Positions 1 through 8,928 of a stretch of DNA of 39,454 nucleotides are shown here, piece after piece. The notes beneath the pieces were generated by a model. It saw only the letters and a program-made list of their open reading frames with translations. It made no database searches and had not been told where the DNA came from. This DNA comes from an uncultured Phycisphaerales bacterium (GTDB lineage Bacteria; Planctomycetota; Phycisphaerae; Tepidisphaerales; Tepidisphaeraceae), in assembly GCA_903871935.1 (NCBI GenBank), contig CAIQIQ010000112.1:1-39454 (forward strand). Direction: 5' to 3'. A program made the translations under genes and the position numbers. Every line of letters starts with the position of its first letter. The stretch's first letter is position 1.

Positions 1-978
1 GGTACGACGTATTACTTCCGGGTGCGTGCGACTAACGATGGTGGGGCATCGGCCAACTCCAACACGGCTAATGCCACCACTATGGGGGTCATCCAGCCTC
101 CCGCAGCGCCCAGCGTGCTGACGGCCACGGCGGTTTCCTCGAGCCAGATCAATCTGTCCTGGACCGACAACGCCAGCGATGAGACCGGATTTGCCATTGA
201 TCTCGCCACCGACGTCAACTTCACACAGAACCTGCTTACCAGCACGGTGGGGCCCAACAGCGGCAGCAGTGCCAGCGCCTCGGTCACAGGCCTGAGCCCA
301 GGCACGACTTACTACTTCCGGGTGCGTGCGACCAACGGTGGTGGGGTATCGGCCAACTCCAACACGGCTAATGCCACCACGATGGCGGTCATCCAGCCTC
401 CTGCAGCGCCCACGGCGCTGAGCGCCACGGCGGTTTCCTCGGGGCAGATCAATCTCTCCTGGACGGATAACGCGACCAGTGAGACCGGATTTGCCATTGA
501 TCTCGCCACCGATGTCAACTTCACGCAGAACATGGTCACCACTACGGTCGGGGCCAACACCACCTTGACGTCGATTACCGGCCTGAGCCCCAGCACGACT
601 TACTACTTCCGGGTGCGTGCCACCAACAGTGGGGGGGCATCGGCGAACTCCAATACAGCCAGTGCCACTACCTCTGCGGTAGTCATCCAGCCTCCCGCAG
701 CGCCGACTGCGCTGACGGCCACGGCGGTGTCCTCGGGGCAGATCAATCTGTTCTGGACCGACAACGCAGCCAACGAGACCGGATTTGCCATCGATCGGGC
801 GACCAACGCCACCTTCACACTGAACCTGATCACCAGCACGGTGGGGGCCAGCAGCGGCAGCAGCGCCAGTACCGCGATCACCGGGTTGAGCGCCAGCAGG
901 ACCTATTACTTCAGAGTGCGTGCGACCAACGGCCGTGGGGCGTCGGCCAACTCCAACACGGCGAATGCCACAACGGCG
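1..978 (+). repeat. Tandem FN3-coding repeats of about 300 bp
   Basis: Three full copies begin with the same IQPPAAP-coding stretch at 91, 391 and 685 (periods 300 and 294 bp), and the tail of an earlier copy fills 1-90. Long blocks are almost identical at the DNA level, including the segments coding for TYYFRVRAT and ETGFAID. The array probably extends upstream of the window. This degree of DNA identity suggests recent duplication or ongoing homogenisation. Confidence 0.92.
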
Positions 979-2517
979 GCGACCGCCGCGACAGGCCAGA
1001 TAACCTGGACGACGTTCACGCCCAGTGCCGACACCAGGATGGTCTATGTCAGTAGCTCGACTGGCAATGACAGCAACAACGGGCTCGATACATCGCATCC
1101 GGTCGCAACTCTGGCTAAAGGGTATTCATTGCTTCGCGACGGCTACCCGGATTGGCTGCAGTTGAAAGCCGGCGATATCTGGAGCAACCAGAGCTTGTCG
1201 TGGACGATATCTGGGCGATCTACAGCCGCGCCGATGCTGATCAGCAGCTATGGTACCGGGGCACGGCCGACGATATCGGAATCCGGCAACGACGCAGCGC
1301 TGGCGTTCTATGGAGCTACAACCAGCCATATCGCGCTGTCGGGGATCAATCTCGTGGGCCAGGGGGCAGGTTATGGCATATATATCTACACCCCGGGCAC
1401 CGACTATCTGATCGAGGATGCCCTGGTCGAGGGCTTCCAGGAAAACATCGTGGCCGAGCCCGACACCACGATTTCGAATGTCGGTCCCAGCAACGTGCGG
1501 ATTCGTGGCTCGCAGATACTGGACGCCTACAACGCCTCGGGCCAGAAGTCAGAGGGACTGTTTGCCGCGGCGGTCGACGGCATGGTCCTGGAGTACAACG
1601 TGCTGGACCACAATGGCTGGAAGACCGGCGCGCAGACGCCCGACATCTACAGCCACAACGCCTATCTTGACGACATGACGCACCTGACGATTCGCAGCAA
1701 CATCTTCTCGAACGCGTCGAGCTTCGGGCTTCTGGTGCGCAGTGAAAACGCTCCCAGCGCAACGCAACACGTGCTGATCGAGAACAACCTGTTTGTCGGT
1801 GGTGCCAATGGCATGAGCATCGGTGCACGCACTGGCGACGGTGCCTGGCTGACCTACGGGGCTGTGGACGTGACGGTCCGCAACAACGTTCTGACCGAGA
1901 TCGGCAGGGCCCTTGACGGAGCGGATCAGAGCTACGGCATCGATCTTGGCAGCATTAACGGCGGCTTGATCACGAACAACCTGTTGTTCAACAAGCCCAA
2001 CGCCGGCACGAGTTTCGGCATTCGCCTGGTTGCCGATACGCCCAGCCAGAACGTCACGATCAGCAACAATGTGATTTACAACTGGAACCAGGGTTGCATC
2101 GAAATGGGCACTGGCCCGCTGACCAAGATTCTTGTCACGGGGAATGTGCTCCAGGACAACCTGTATGGCTCCGCGTTGCAGGTTACTGATGGAGCTGTCA
2201 ACCCGCAGGTCAAATACAGCAACAACACGTATTTCTCCAATGCTGCCGCGGGCAAATGGTTCAGCGTCAAGCATGCGTTCGCATCCTATACCACGTGGGT
2301 CTCGACTTCGGGTGAGACCGCAGCAAAGCAGTTGCGGTTCGAGTTCCCCAATGCGGCCCGGACGGTGGAGCGCTACAGCGCTCTGAACGGCGGCGCCAGT
2401 ACCGTGAGTTCTCTGCTTGATTCCGAGCGGTTGCAGTCCCAGGCGAACTGGCGTCCGGAACTGGCGGCGGAGTCCATCATCAGCTATCTCGATCGGGGGT
2501 TTGGTATCCCATTCTGA
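1..2517 (+). CDS. FN3-repeat / right-handed beta-helix surface protein, 5' end outside window
   Basis: The frame is open from base 1, so the true start lies upstream; 838 residues are visible before the TGA. Residues 1-325 are tandem fibronectin type III repeats (one partial and three full copies, with GLSPGTTYYFRVRATN-type ends). After a short linker, VYVSSSTGNDSNNGLD (about residue 348) opens a right-handed parallel beta-helix running to about residue 780. It has many short rungs of the form ITNNLLF, VTVRNNVL, LIENNLF and ISNNVIY. Helices of this type include polysaccharide lyases and epimerases, but I cannot identify catalytic residues. The C-terminus has no dockerin, sortase or PEP-CTERM signal. 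A glycosyltransferase gene starts 14 nt downstream with its own Shine-Dalgarno, so cotranscription is likely. I infer an extracellular polysaccharide-binding or polysaccharide-modifying role; the exact reaction is unknown. The FN3 DNA repeats are highly similar to each other. Confidence 0.93.
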   Translation, partial: GTTYYFRVRATNDGGASANSNTANATTMGVIQPPAAPSVLTATAVSSSQINLSWTDNASDETGFAIDLATDVNFTQNLLTSTVGPNSGSSASASVTGLSPGTTYYFRVRATNGGGVSANSNTANATTMAVIQPPAAPTALSATAVSSGQINLSWTDNATSETGFAIDLATDVNFTQNMVTTTVGANTTLTSITGLSPSTTYYFRVRATNSGGASANSNTASATTSAVVIQPPAAPTALTATAVSSGQINLFWTDNAANETGFAIDRATNATFTLNLITSTVGASSGSSASTAITGLSASRTYYFRVRATNGRGASANSNTANATTAATAATGQITWTTFTPSADTRMVYVSSSTGNDSNNGLDTSHPVATLAKGYSLLRDGYPDWLQLKAGDIWSNQSLSWTISGRSTAAPMLISSYGTGARPTISESGNDAALAFYGATTSHIALSGINLVGQGAGYGIYIYTPGTDYLIEDALVEGFQENIVAEPDTTISNVGPSNVRIRGSQILDAYNASGQKSEGLFAAAVDGMVLEYNVLDHNGWKTGAQTPDIYSHNAYLDDMTHLTIRSNIFSNASSFGLLVRSENAPSATQHVLIENNLFVGGANGMSIGARTGDGAWLTYGAVDVTVRNNVLTEIGRALDGADQSYGIDLGSINGGLITNNLLFNKPNAGTSFGIRLVADTPSQNVTISNNVIYNWNQGCIEMGTGPLTKILVTGNVLQDNLYGSALQVTDGAVNPQVKYSNNTYFSNAAAGKWFSVKHAFASYTTWVSTSGETAAKQLRFEFPNAARTVERYSALNGGASTVSSLLDSERLQSQANWRPELAAESIISYLDRGFGIPF

Positions 2518-2531
2518 ACAGGGGAGAACAT

Positions 2532-3347
2532 ATGCTCAGAACCGATCACTACGTTCAGATCGCAGGGGTGCGAATCGATAACGTTACGATGGACGAGGCC
2601 ATCGCGGGAATTGAACAGATGATCCAGCGGCGCGCTCCGCGCTTTGTGGTTACGCCCAATGTGGACCACATCGTCAAGCTCCAGCACGATGCGCGATTCC
2701 GTGCTGCATATGACGCCGCGTCAATGGTGTTGTGCGATGGCATGCCGCTGCTCTGGGCGGCAAAGCTGCTGCACACTCCGTTGAAGGAGAAAGTATCGGG
2801 GTCAGATCTCTTCCCCCGATTCTGCGCCGTCGCGGCCCGCAAGGGCTACCGGCTGTTTTTCTTCGGCGGCAGGCCCGGTGCAGCCGAGCGCTGTGCACAG
2901 GTGCTTGCTGGGAAGCACAACGGACTTGATGTCTGCGGTACGTACTGCCCACCGCTCGGGTTCGAAACAGATAAACAGGAGAATGCCAAGGCGATCCGCG
3001 CGATACGGGAGAGCCGTGCGGATGTCCTCTTCGTCGGCCTGGGGGCGCCCAAGCAGGAGTTGTGGTTACGCCAGAGCTGCCAGGTTTGTGCGGTGCCCGT
3101 GTCGATTGGCATCGGCGCCAGCTTCGATTTTGTCGCCGGCTACGTGCGCCGGGCGCCGCGCCTATTCCAGCGCTGGGGTATGGAGTGGTTCTGGCGGCTC
3201 TGCCAGGAGCCGCGGCGTATGTACCGCCGCTATCTTGTTGATGACCCCGAATTCCTTGCTTTGGTTTGGAGTCAGTGGCTCAGGACCAGGGCGCAGGGCG
3301 CTGGCCGCTTGCCCGTCGCGGGCCCTGCGTCGTCACACGTCATCTAG
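2532..3347 (+). CDS. WecG/TagA/CpsF-family glycosyltransferase (GT26)
   Basis: This 271-aa protein has the full family signature: TPNVDHIVK (41-49), CDGMP (68-72, containing the Asp proposed as catalytic in TagA-type enzymes), GSDL (90-93), FFGGRPG (110-116), GLGAPKQE (169-176), then IGIGASFDFVAG, RAP and GMEWFWRL...EPRRMYRRYL. Family members transfer a sugar from a nucleotide donor to a lipid-linked acceptor on the cytoplasmic face of the membrane (N-acetylmannosaminyl in WecG and TagA). The basic, aromatic C-terminal tail is the part known to form the membrane appendage. A GGGGAG Shine-Dalgarno at 2521-2526 supports the ATG at 2532. The gene lies between a beta-helix gene and a nucleotidyltransferase-like gene with gaps of 14 and 11 nt, suggesting a glycan-export operon. 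The actual donor and acceptor cannot be read from the sequence, so no gene symbol is given. Confidence 0.95.
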   Translation: MLRTDHYVQIAGVRIDNVTMDEAIAGIEQMIQRRAPRFVVTPNVDHIVKLQHDARFRAAYDAASMVLCDGMPLLWAAKLLHTPLKEKVSGSDLFPRFCAVAARKGYRLFFFGGRPGAAERCAQVLAGKHNGLDVCGTYCPPLGFETDKQENAKAIRAIRESRADVLFVGLGAPKQELWLRQSCQVCAVPVSIGIGASFDFVAGYVRRAPRLFQRWGMEWFWRLCQEPRRMYRRYLVDDPEFLALVWSQWLRTRAQGAGRLPVAGPASSHVI

Positions 3348-3358
3348 TGGGGGTCGCC

Positions 3359-4312
3359 ATGGTTACCAGTCCAGCACAAGCCGGAGTACTTGAACGGACC
3401 GTACGCGAACACCGCATTGCGCCGCCTCCGTCGACCCGCACATCTGATGTTCAGTCTCTGGTTCTGTTCGGGGGCTCCGTCCGACCCACGCCGTTTCTTG
3501 AGTCGATCGGCAGGTCCGTCCTTGATCTGCCTGTCCGGCCGCACCAGACCATTCTTGACATCTGGCTCGGCGAGGCTTCACAACTGCACGGCGCAACTCT
3601 TCACGCCAAGCCAGAAGTGCGGATTCTTGTTAACCGTGCGGGAGTGTTTCCACGACCTCGCACACGCGTGGAAGCGCTGCGACTCGTCATTCAAACAGAT
3701 CCAGTGGAATTCCGCGGCACCGGTGGCCTCCTGCGCGACGTTGTCGGCCATTACGGCAAGAACGATTACATCGTCATCGGCAATGCCTCTGCGCTTCTGC
3801 TTCGGCCGCTAAGTCCCATCATCCGGCAACTGCGCGAAACCAGAGGCGATGTGGCCCTTGTCGCTCATGCGGATGGATCGCCCGTGGATTTGATCATGCT
3901 ACGCTGCCGCTGTCTGGACGTCATTCCACCGATCGGCTACTGCGATCTCAAGGAACAGGGGCTGCTGCTCATGTCCAGGCTGCACACGGTGCGCGTTGTT
4001 CGCCGCGATGAACCCGCGAGCATTTCGGCCCGAACTCTGCGGGGTTACATCTCGGCTCTCCGCAGGTACTACAGGGGTCTGAACCAGGTGAGCGAACCTG
4101 GGCCGTTCGAAGAGGACTGGAAGCCGCTGTTCTCGGTTTGTGAAGATGGTGCGCAGGTGCACCCCAGCGCTCGTCTTCACGATGCCGTGGTTCTTCGTGG
4201 CGGACGTGTCGAGCGAGATGCGACGGTGGTTGGCTCGGTGGTTTGCCCAGGCGGCGTTGTCCCGGCCGGCCGCACGGTCGTGGACAGCATTGTGGCCGAC
4301 TGTTCGCGGTGA
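3359..4312 (+). CDS. Sugar-nucleotidyltransferase-like protein with hexapeptide (LbH) tail
   Basis: Starting at the ATG at 3359, preceded by a GTGGGGG Shine-Dalgarno just after the previous stop, this encodes 317 aa. In-frame upstream starts exist but overlap the glycosyltransferase gene. The layout resembles NDP-sugar pyrophosphorylases. SLVLFGGSVRPTP (33-45) sits where the nucleotide-binding GGxGTRLxPLT loop is expected. GTGGLLRD (120-127) matches the usual GTAGAL motif, and DYIVIGNASALL resembles the FLVLNGD strand. Residues 267-316 form a short left-handed beta-helix (VHPSARLHDAVVLRGG...VVGSVVCPGG). The first loop lacks the canonical GTRL and the basic KP(x)LP segment, and the NGD acidic residue is replaced in GNA. 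It may therefore be a non-catalytic or divergent relative. It closes the glycan-related cluster and is probably cotranscribed with the gene before it. Confidence 0.85.
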   Translation: MVTSPAQAGVLERTVREHRIAPPPSTRTSDVQSLVLFGGSVRPTPFLESIGRSVLDLPVRPHQTILDIWLGEASQLHGATLHAKPEVRILVNRAGVFPRPRTRVEALRLVIQTDPVEFRGTGGLLRDVVGHYGKNDYIVIGNASALLLRPLSPIIRQLRETRGDVALVAHADGSPVDLIMLRCRCLDVIPPIGYCDLKEQGLLLMSRLHTVRVVRRDEPASISARTLRGYISALRRYYRGLNQVSEPGPFEEDWKPLFSVCEDGAQVHPSARLHDAVVLRGGRVERDATVVGSVVCPGGVVPAGRTVVDSIVADCSR

Positions 4313-4421
4313 TGCGTGACCGTTTATCTCATTGTTAATGTTGGGGTCGGCCGCGCAGCAGATCACGCCTGGCGGCCTTTACCTTTGCCAGGAGGGCAGG
4401 GGACCCGCCGGAGTGTACGTT

Positions 4422-4430
4422 GGAAGGAGA
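4422..4430 (+). promoter_or_regulatory. Shine-Dalgarno fixing the start of the 1404-aa surface protein
   Basis: GGAAGGAGA lies 6 nt before the ATG at 4437. The same frame is open from an ATG at 4332, but that start has no comparable site. Starting at 4437 also puts the LESRTLL export tag at residues 42-48, close to its place in the other large proteins here. Confidence 0.75.
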
Positions 4431-4436
4431 TCGGCC

Positions 4437-7400
4437 ATGTTACGTCAGTCGCACGCCTCTGCTCTGCTTCGCCACCTCTATCAGGTTCTGCAGTTTAACC
4501 AGCGCCGACTGCACACCGGCCCGCTCCTCCGTCGATCGCGCGGTGCGATGGCGGACGACCTTGAGAGCCGCACACTGCTGAGTACCATCACCTACACTGT
4601 TACTTCGACGGTCGACTCCGGGCCCGGCACGCTGCGCGATGCCATTATTCAGGCCAACACCGATGCCGGCCCCGGCCGGATCACGTTCGACATCGCCGGC
4701 ACCGGCATCCAGATTATTAAGCCGGTCTCCCCGCTTCCCCAGATCACCGACGAGCTCGAGATTGACGGCTCTACCCAGCCCGGTTACGCCGGCGCGTCCG
4801 ACGTCGCTGCTGCGCCCGTGGTGTTCATCGATGGCCGGTCCCTGGATCGCGATCCCAACTTCAACCTCGACGGCCTGAAGGCCGCCGCCACACTGAATCT
4901 CAAGGCGATCGGTATCGCCGGCTTCGAGCACAATGTCTATCTCGGCACCGGCTCGGACTGGAGCAGCATCACCGGCTGTTACATTGGGGTAGATCCCACC
5001 GGAGAGCTTGACTGGCAGGTACGCGAGGATGCCATAGTGAGTGGCGTGGATGTATCAGCACCGCATGCCACGATCGGCGGCAGCACGGCTGACGCTCGCA
5101 ACGTCATTGCCGGCTCGGGCTATGCCATTGAGGCTTACGCAGCGTATGATCGCAGTCATACGACCGTTCTCTCCCAGCCGGATTACCTCGCGGTCCAGGG
5201 CAACTACATTGGTACCAATGCAGAGGGAACTGCTTTGGTCGGAACGCGTGCTTCGGTGGATGGTATCAGCGGCGTAGGCACGATTACCCTGGGCCTTGCC
5301 ACGCATGTTACCGTCGGTGGCTCCACTCCGGCAGCGGCCAACATCATCGCGGGCGACCTATCTGCCCCGATCTCCGTCTGGGGCATGTATGAGTCGATTA
5401 TCGCCGGCAACAATATCCAGGTGGCGCCCGACGGCGTCACGCCGATCCCGGCCGTAGCTCCTCCGCTGGGCGGCATCGAAGTCGACGGCTCGGATACCAG
5501 CGGCAACTGGATTTCTGACAATGTGATTGGCGGCGTCGCCGGCAACGGCATCTTCTTTGACATGGGTGCCAACCGCAACACTGTTCAGGGAAACTACATC
5601 GGCGTGGATCGTTCCTGTACCGTCAATCTGGGTCGGGCCGATACCTTCTCCGGCATCTACTTCGCCGATGCCAGCGCTAACAACGCCATTGATAACATCA
5701 TCGGCTTCTTCCGCCGCGGTATCCGCATTGGTTACCCCTGGGCATGGAAATCCGACGACAACATCGTCCAAGGCAACTACATCGGTGTCGGCCCGGGCGG
5801 GCAGGACATCGGCAACAACGGCCCGGGTATCCTCGTCGGTTGGGGCGACGGCAACAACATCGGCGTCGGCGCGTCCGAGTTCGGCGGCAACACTATCGCG
5901 AACAACGGCCGCAGCCCCATCGCAGGCGAGCCCGTTGGTGGCGTCGTTGTCCAACTCGGCGCCAGCAACACCATCCGCGGCAACAGCATCCATGACAATG
6001 CCGGTGCGGGCATCGACCTCGGCGGCGACGGCGCAAACGCCAACGACTACATGGACGTGGATGACGGCGCCAACAATCGCCAGAACTATCCCACGATTGA
6101 CAACGTCGCCGCCAGCGCCGGCCACGACCAGCTGTACATCAATGCATCCCTGCAGAGCTCCGCCAATACCACCTTCACCATAGACTTCTACGCGGCCGAA
6201 TCCAGTGCCAACGGCGGCCAGTGGCAGGGCCGCTCCTATATTGGCAGCACTACGGTCATCACTGACACAGATGGCAACGCATCCATCTTTCTCGCGGCTC
6301 CGTGGCTCTTCTCGGTCCCGCACGTCGTCGCCACTGCCACCGACAACGGCACCTCTGGCAGCACCTCCGAATTCAGCTTCGAGGGCACCCCAACTCCTTC
6401 TCTTCCCAACATCACCGTCAACGACATCACTGTGAGCGAAGGCAACTCCGGACAGACGGCGGCGACCTTCACGCTGACGCTCGATCGCGCCTCCGACCAG
6501 ACCATTTGGGTAAACGTCAATACCATCGACAACACCGCCACCGCGCCCGATGACTATGATGCCATGGCGAACTACATCTCGTTCGCCCCAGGCACCACAT
6601 CGCAAACCGCCACTGTGTATGTGAACGGCGATTCCGCCATCGAGTCCGATGAAACCTTCTACCTGTATCTGAGCTCCAATGTTAATGCCGCCATCGCCGA
6701 TGACCTGGGCATCGCGACGATTGTGAACGATGACATCGCCTCGAGCCTTGATCCCGGCAACACCCTTACCACTGCCACGCGCCTGGGCAATGGCGGCGAG
6801 GATCCCTCCACTCCCATCTCCGAACAGATCGACTCCGGCACCGACGTCGACCTCTACTATTTCATCGTCCAGGCCGGCACCACGGCCGTCTTTACGATCG
6901 ACTCCGGCGGGAGCGGTCTGGATTCATACCTGCGACTCTTCGATCACAGTGGAAACGAACTTGCCGCCAATGATGACTGGAACGGGCTGGATTCGCAGAT
7001 CACCTATACCTTCACCGAAACCGGCACCTACTACATCGGTGTCAGCGGCCTGAGCAACACCTCCTATATCCCCGTCGATGGCTCGAATGCCACGTGGGGC
7101 ACTACCGGCGGCTACATACTGTACACCGCTGGCTTGCCGATGCAGGATGTCGTCGGCGATTACGACCGCTTCTCTGATGCCTGGCTGATCGACAACGGCC
7201 AGCCACTGCGCACGACCATCTCCAGCGCCGGCGATTACGACCTCTACCACATCAGCATCAACCCCGGCGACTCGCTGACCTGCCGCTTCTCGACCGATGC
7301 CGCCTTCGGTACCACACTGAAGATCTTCGACGCCTCCGGCACGGAACTTTACAACTCTTCGGCCGACGCCGGTTACTCGGGCCAGACTGTTTTCACCTTC

Positions 7401-8651
7401 TCCGGACCCGGCGACTACTACGTCGGCATCAGCGGCCAGGGCAACGACACCTACAACCCCAACGAATCCCTCCCCACGACCCTCCCCGGCAGCCAGGGCG
7501 ATTACACCTTCACGATGCAGGGCAATCGGCGGCCGACAGATATATCCCTGAGCATTGCGAACATCGCTGAGAACCAGCCTTCAGGCACGGTGGTCGGCCT
7601 GTTGTCGGGCACCGACCCTGACGCTGGCCAGAGCGCTACGCTGACCTTCACCTTGCTGTCCGGCTACGGTGACAATGCCCGGTTCAGCATCGATCCAGCA
7701 ACCAGGGAGTTGAAGACCGCCGAGGCGTTCGATTTTGAGGCGAAGAGTAGCTATGTCATCGAGGTTCGGACTACGGACACAGGCGGGCTTATCTTTGACA
7801 AAGTGTTTACGATCAGCGTGATCAATGTGGCCGAGGTCGTGCCGACCATCACGGGCATCAGCACCGACAGCGGCAGCAGTTCCAGCGATGGCATTACCAG
7901 TGACTCGACGCTGCTGATTAATGGCACCTCGGAGCCAGGAATGACCGTCACCGTCTATCGCGGGGGCGTATTGGCCGGGACAACATCGGCCAATGGGTCC
8001 GGCAACTGGGTCTTTGACTACACCGGCACCAGCTTTGGCGACGGGAGCTACAACTTCACGGCCACGGCTTCGGACACACTGGGAGATACCACAGCGGCGT
8101 CGGCACCCTATGCCGTGACCATCGACACGATCGCACCCGAATTGCCGACCTCGTCGATCAACGATGGCGCCGTGCAGCGGTCGATGGTGAAGAAGCTGAC
8201 ATTGAGCTTCGGCGAGAAGGTCGTGTTGGGAACTGGCGCAGTGACGGTAAAGAAGAGCGATGGCTCGGACGTACCGGACACCACGCTGCTGGTGACCAAT
8301 CCCTCGGGTGATCAGAAGAACTATGTCCTGAGCTTCTCGGGGATCGGTGTGGTGGGCGGCTCCCTGGCCGATGGGATCTATGACCTGTCGATTGCGGCCG
8401 CGGGGGTGCATGACCTGGCGGGCAATGCGCTGGGCAGCAGCTTCAGCCAGCGATTTCATCGGCTCTATGGCGACTACGACGGTAACAAGACCGTGAACAA
8501 TGCCGACTACTTCTGGTTCAAGCAGACGTTCAACAAGAACGTTGGTGAGACCGGATTCCTCGATCTGTGTGATTATGACGCCAACGGAACGGTCAACAAC
8601 GGCGACTACTTCCAGTTCAAGAAGCGATTCGGCGTCATTTATACCTACTAA
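4437..8651 (+). CDS. Multidomain beta-helix / Calx-beta / PPC / cadherin surface protein with dockerin-like C-terminus
   Basis: The product is 1404 aa. The basic N-terminus leads to LESRTLLS (42-49), the planctomycete LExRxLL-type export tag. Residues 55-610 form a parallel beta-helix opening with GTLRDAIIQANTDAGPG and repeating NYIG(V/T)...G rungs. A Calx-beta domain follows at about 657-772 (VSEGNSGQTAATFTLTLDR). Two PPC domains lie at about 775-896 and 902-1030 (DVDLYYFIV...GTYYIGVSG and DYDLYHISI...GDYYVGISG). A cadherin-like domain covers 1032-1135 (DFEAKSSYVIEVRTTD), an Ig-like domain 1135-1232, and a SwmB-like domain about 1235-1342. Residues 1345-1404 are a dockerin-like pair of Asx-rich loops (GDYDGNKTVNNADYF and CDYDANGTVNNGDYF). 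It is presumably secreted or surface-bound with calcium-stabilised modules. Codon choice changes from C-ending to G-ending near 7530, at the PPC/cadherin border. The ligand is unknown. Confidence 0.94.
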   Translation: MLRQSHASALLRHLYQVLQFNQRRLHTGPLLRRSRGAMADDLESRTLLSTITYTVTSTVDSGPGTLRDAIIQANTDAGPGRITFDIAGTGIQIIKPVSPLPQITDELEIDGSTQPGYAGASDVAAAPVVFIDGRSLDRDPNFNLDGLKAAATLNLKAIGIAGFEHNVYLGTGSDWSSITGCYIGVDPTGELDWQVREDAIVSGVDVSAPHATIGGSTADARNVIAGSGYAIEAYAAYDRSHTTVLSQPDYLAVQGNYIGTNAEGTALVGTRASVDGISGVGTITLGLATHVTVGGSTPAAANIIAGDLSAPISVWGMYESIIAGNNIQVAPDGVTPIPAVAPPLGGIEVDGSDTSGNWISDNVIGGVAGNGIFFDMGANRNTVQGNYIGVDRSCTVNLGRADTFSGIYFADASANNAIDNIIGFFRRGIRIGYPWAWKSDDNIVQGNYIGVGPGGQDIGNNGPGILVGWGDGNNIGVGASEFGGNTIANNGRSPIAGEPVGGVVVQLGASNTIRGNSIHDNAGAGIDLGGDGANANDYMDVDDGANNRQNYPTIDNVAASAGHDQLYINASLQSSANTTFTIDFYAAESSANGGQWQGRSYIGSTTVITDTDGNASIFLAAPWLFSVPHVVATATDNGTSGSTSEFSFEGTPTPSLPNITVNDITVSEGNSGQTAATFTLTLDRASDQTIWVNVNTIDNTATAPDDYDAMANYISFAPGTTSQTATVYVNGDSAIESDETFYLYLSSNVNAAIADDLGIATIVNDDIASSLDPGNTLTTATRLGNGGEDPSTPISEQIDSGTDVDLYYFIVQAGTTAVFTIDSGGSGLDSYLRLFDHSGNELAANDDWNGLDSQITYTFTETGTYYIGVSGLSNTSYIPVDGSNATWGTTGGYILYTAGLPMQDVVGDYDRFSDAWLIDNGQPLRTTISSAGDYDLYHISINPGDSLTCRFSTDAAFGTTLKIFDASGTELYNSSADAGYSGQTVFTFSGPGDYYVGISGQGNDTYNPNESLPTTLPGSQGDYTFTMQGNRRPTDISLSIANIAENQPSGTVVGLLSGTDPDAGQSATLTFTLLSGYGDNARFSIDPATRELKTAEAFDFEAKSSYVIEVRTTDTGGLIFDKVFTISVINVAEVVPTITGISTDSGSSSSDGITSDSTLLINGTSEPGMTVTVYRGGVLAGTTSANGSGNWVFDYTGTSFGDGSYNFTATASDTLGDTTAASAPYAVTIDTIAPELPTSSINDGAVQRSMVKKLTLSFGEKVVLGTGAVTVKKSDGSDVPDTTLLVTNPSGDQKNYVLSFSGIGVVGGSLADGIYDLSIAAAGVHDLAGNALGSSFSQRFHRLYGDYDGNKTVNNADYFWFKQTFNKNVGETGFLDLCDYDANGTVNNGDYFQFKKRFGVIYTY

Positions 8652-8928
8652 AATAGGAGGCATTATCCTGGGAAGCGATCTGGGATTGGGGCTGAATCCG
8701 CTGACGGCGGGTGTGTCGGTGCTGACGGCTGGCACCTGGAAGGCGGGCAAGGCGGGTCGGCCGCCAGTGTTTGACGTCGTCTAACGGTTCGGTCTGTGGT
8801 CGAAGGAAGCATAGGCATTCGGCCGTTCTGAGCACACATACCGACAGAGATAGTAGCTTTGACGAGGTGCAGGGAGGATAGGTGTATGTTTTCGCCACCA
8901 TTGTTGACGCTTTCTGCAGGAGCACGTC
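8652..8928. other. Intergenic region after the dockerin-like gene
   Basis: No convincing gene, hairpin terminator or RNA was found. A stretch immediately downstream of the stop (about 8662-8784) stays open in another frame and would encode a peptide ending in GRPPVFDVV. It has no ATG and may be a remnant tail. A GGGAGG at 8872-8877 precedes a very short frame from 8885 that is unlikely to be real. Confidence 0.5.

Noticed and set aside
1..978. CRISPR-like direct repeats
   Set aside because: The repeat unit is about 300 bp, in frame, and translates into FN3 domains; there are no short repeats with unique spacers.
7581..8750. 389-aa minus-strand open frame
   Set aside because: It is antisense to the cadherin, Ig-like and dockerin-like domains of the 1404-aa gene.
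8662..8784. Open stretch after the stop of the 1404-aa gene
   Set aside because: It has no ATG or convincing start; only a chance GGAGG near the stop. It may be a frameshifted remnant but cannot be supported as a gene.
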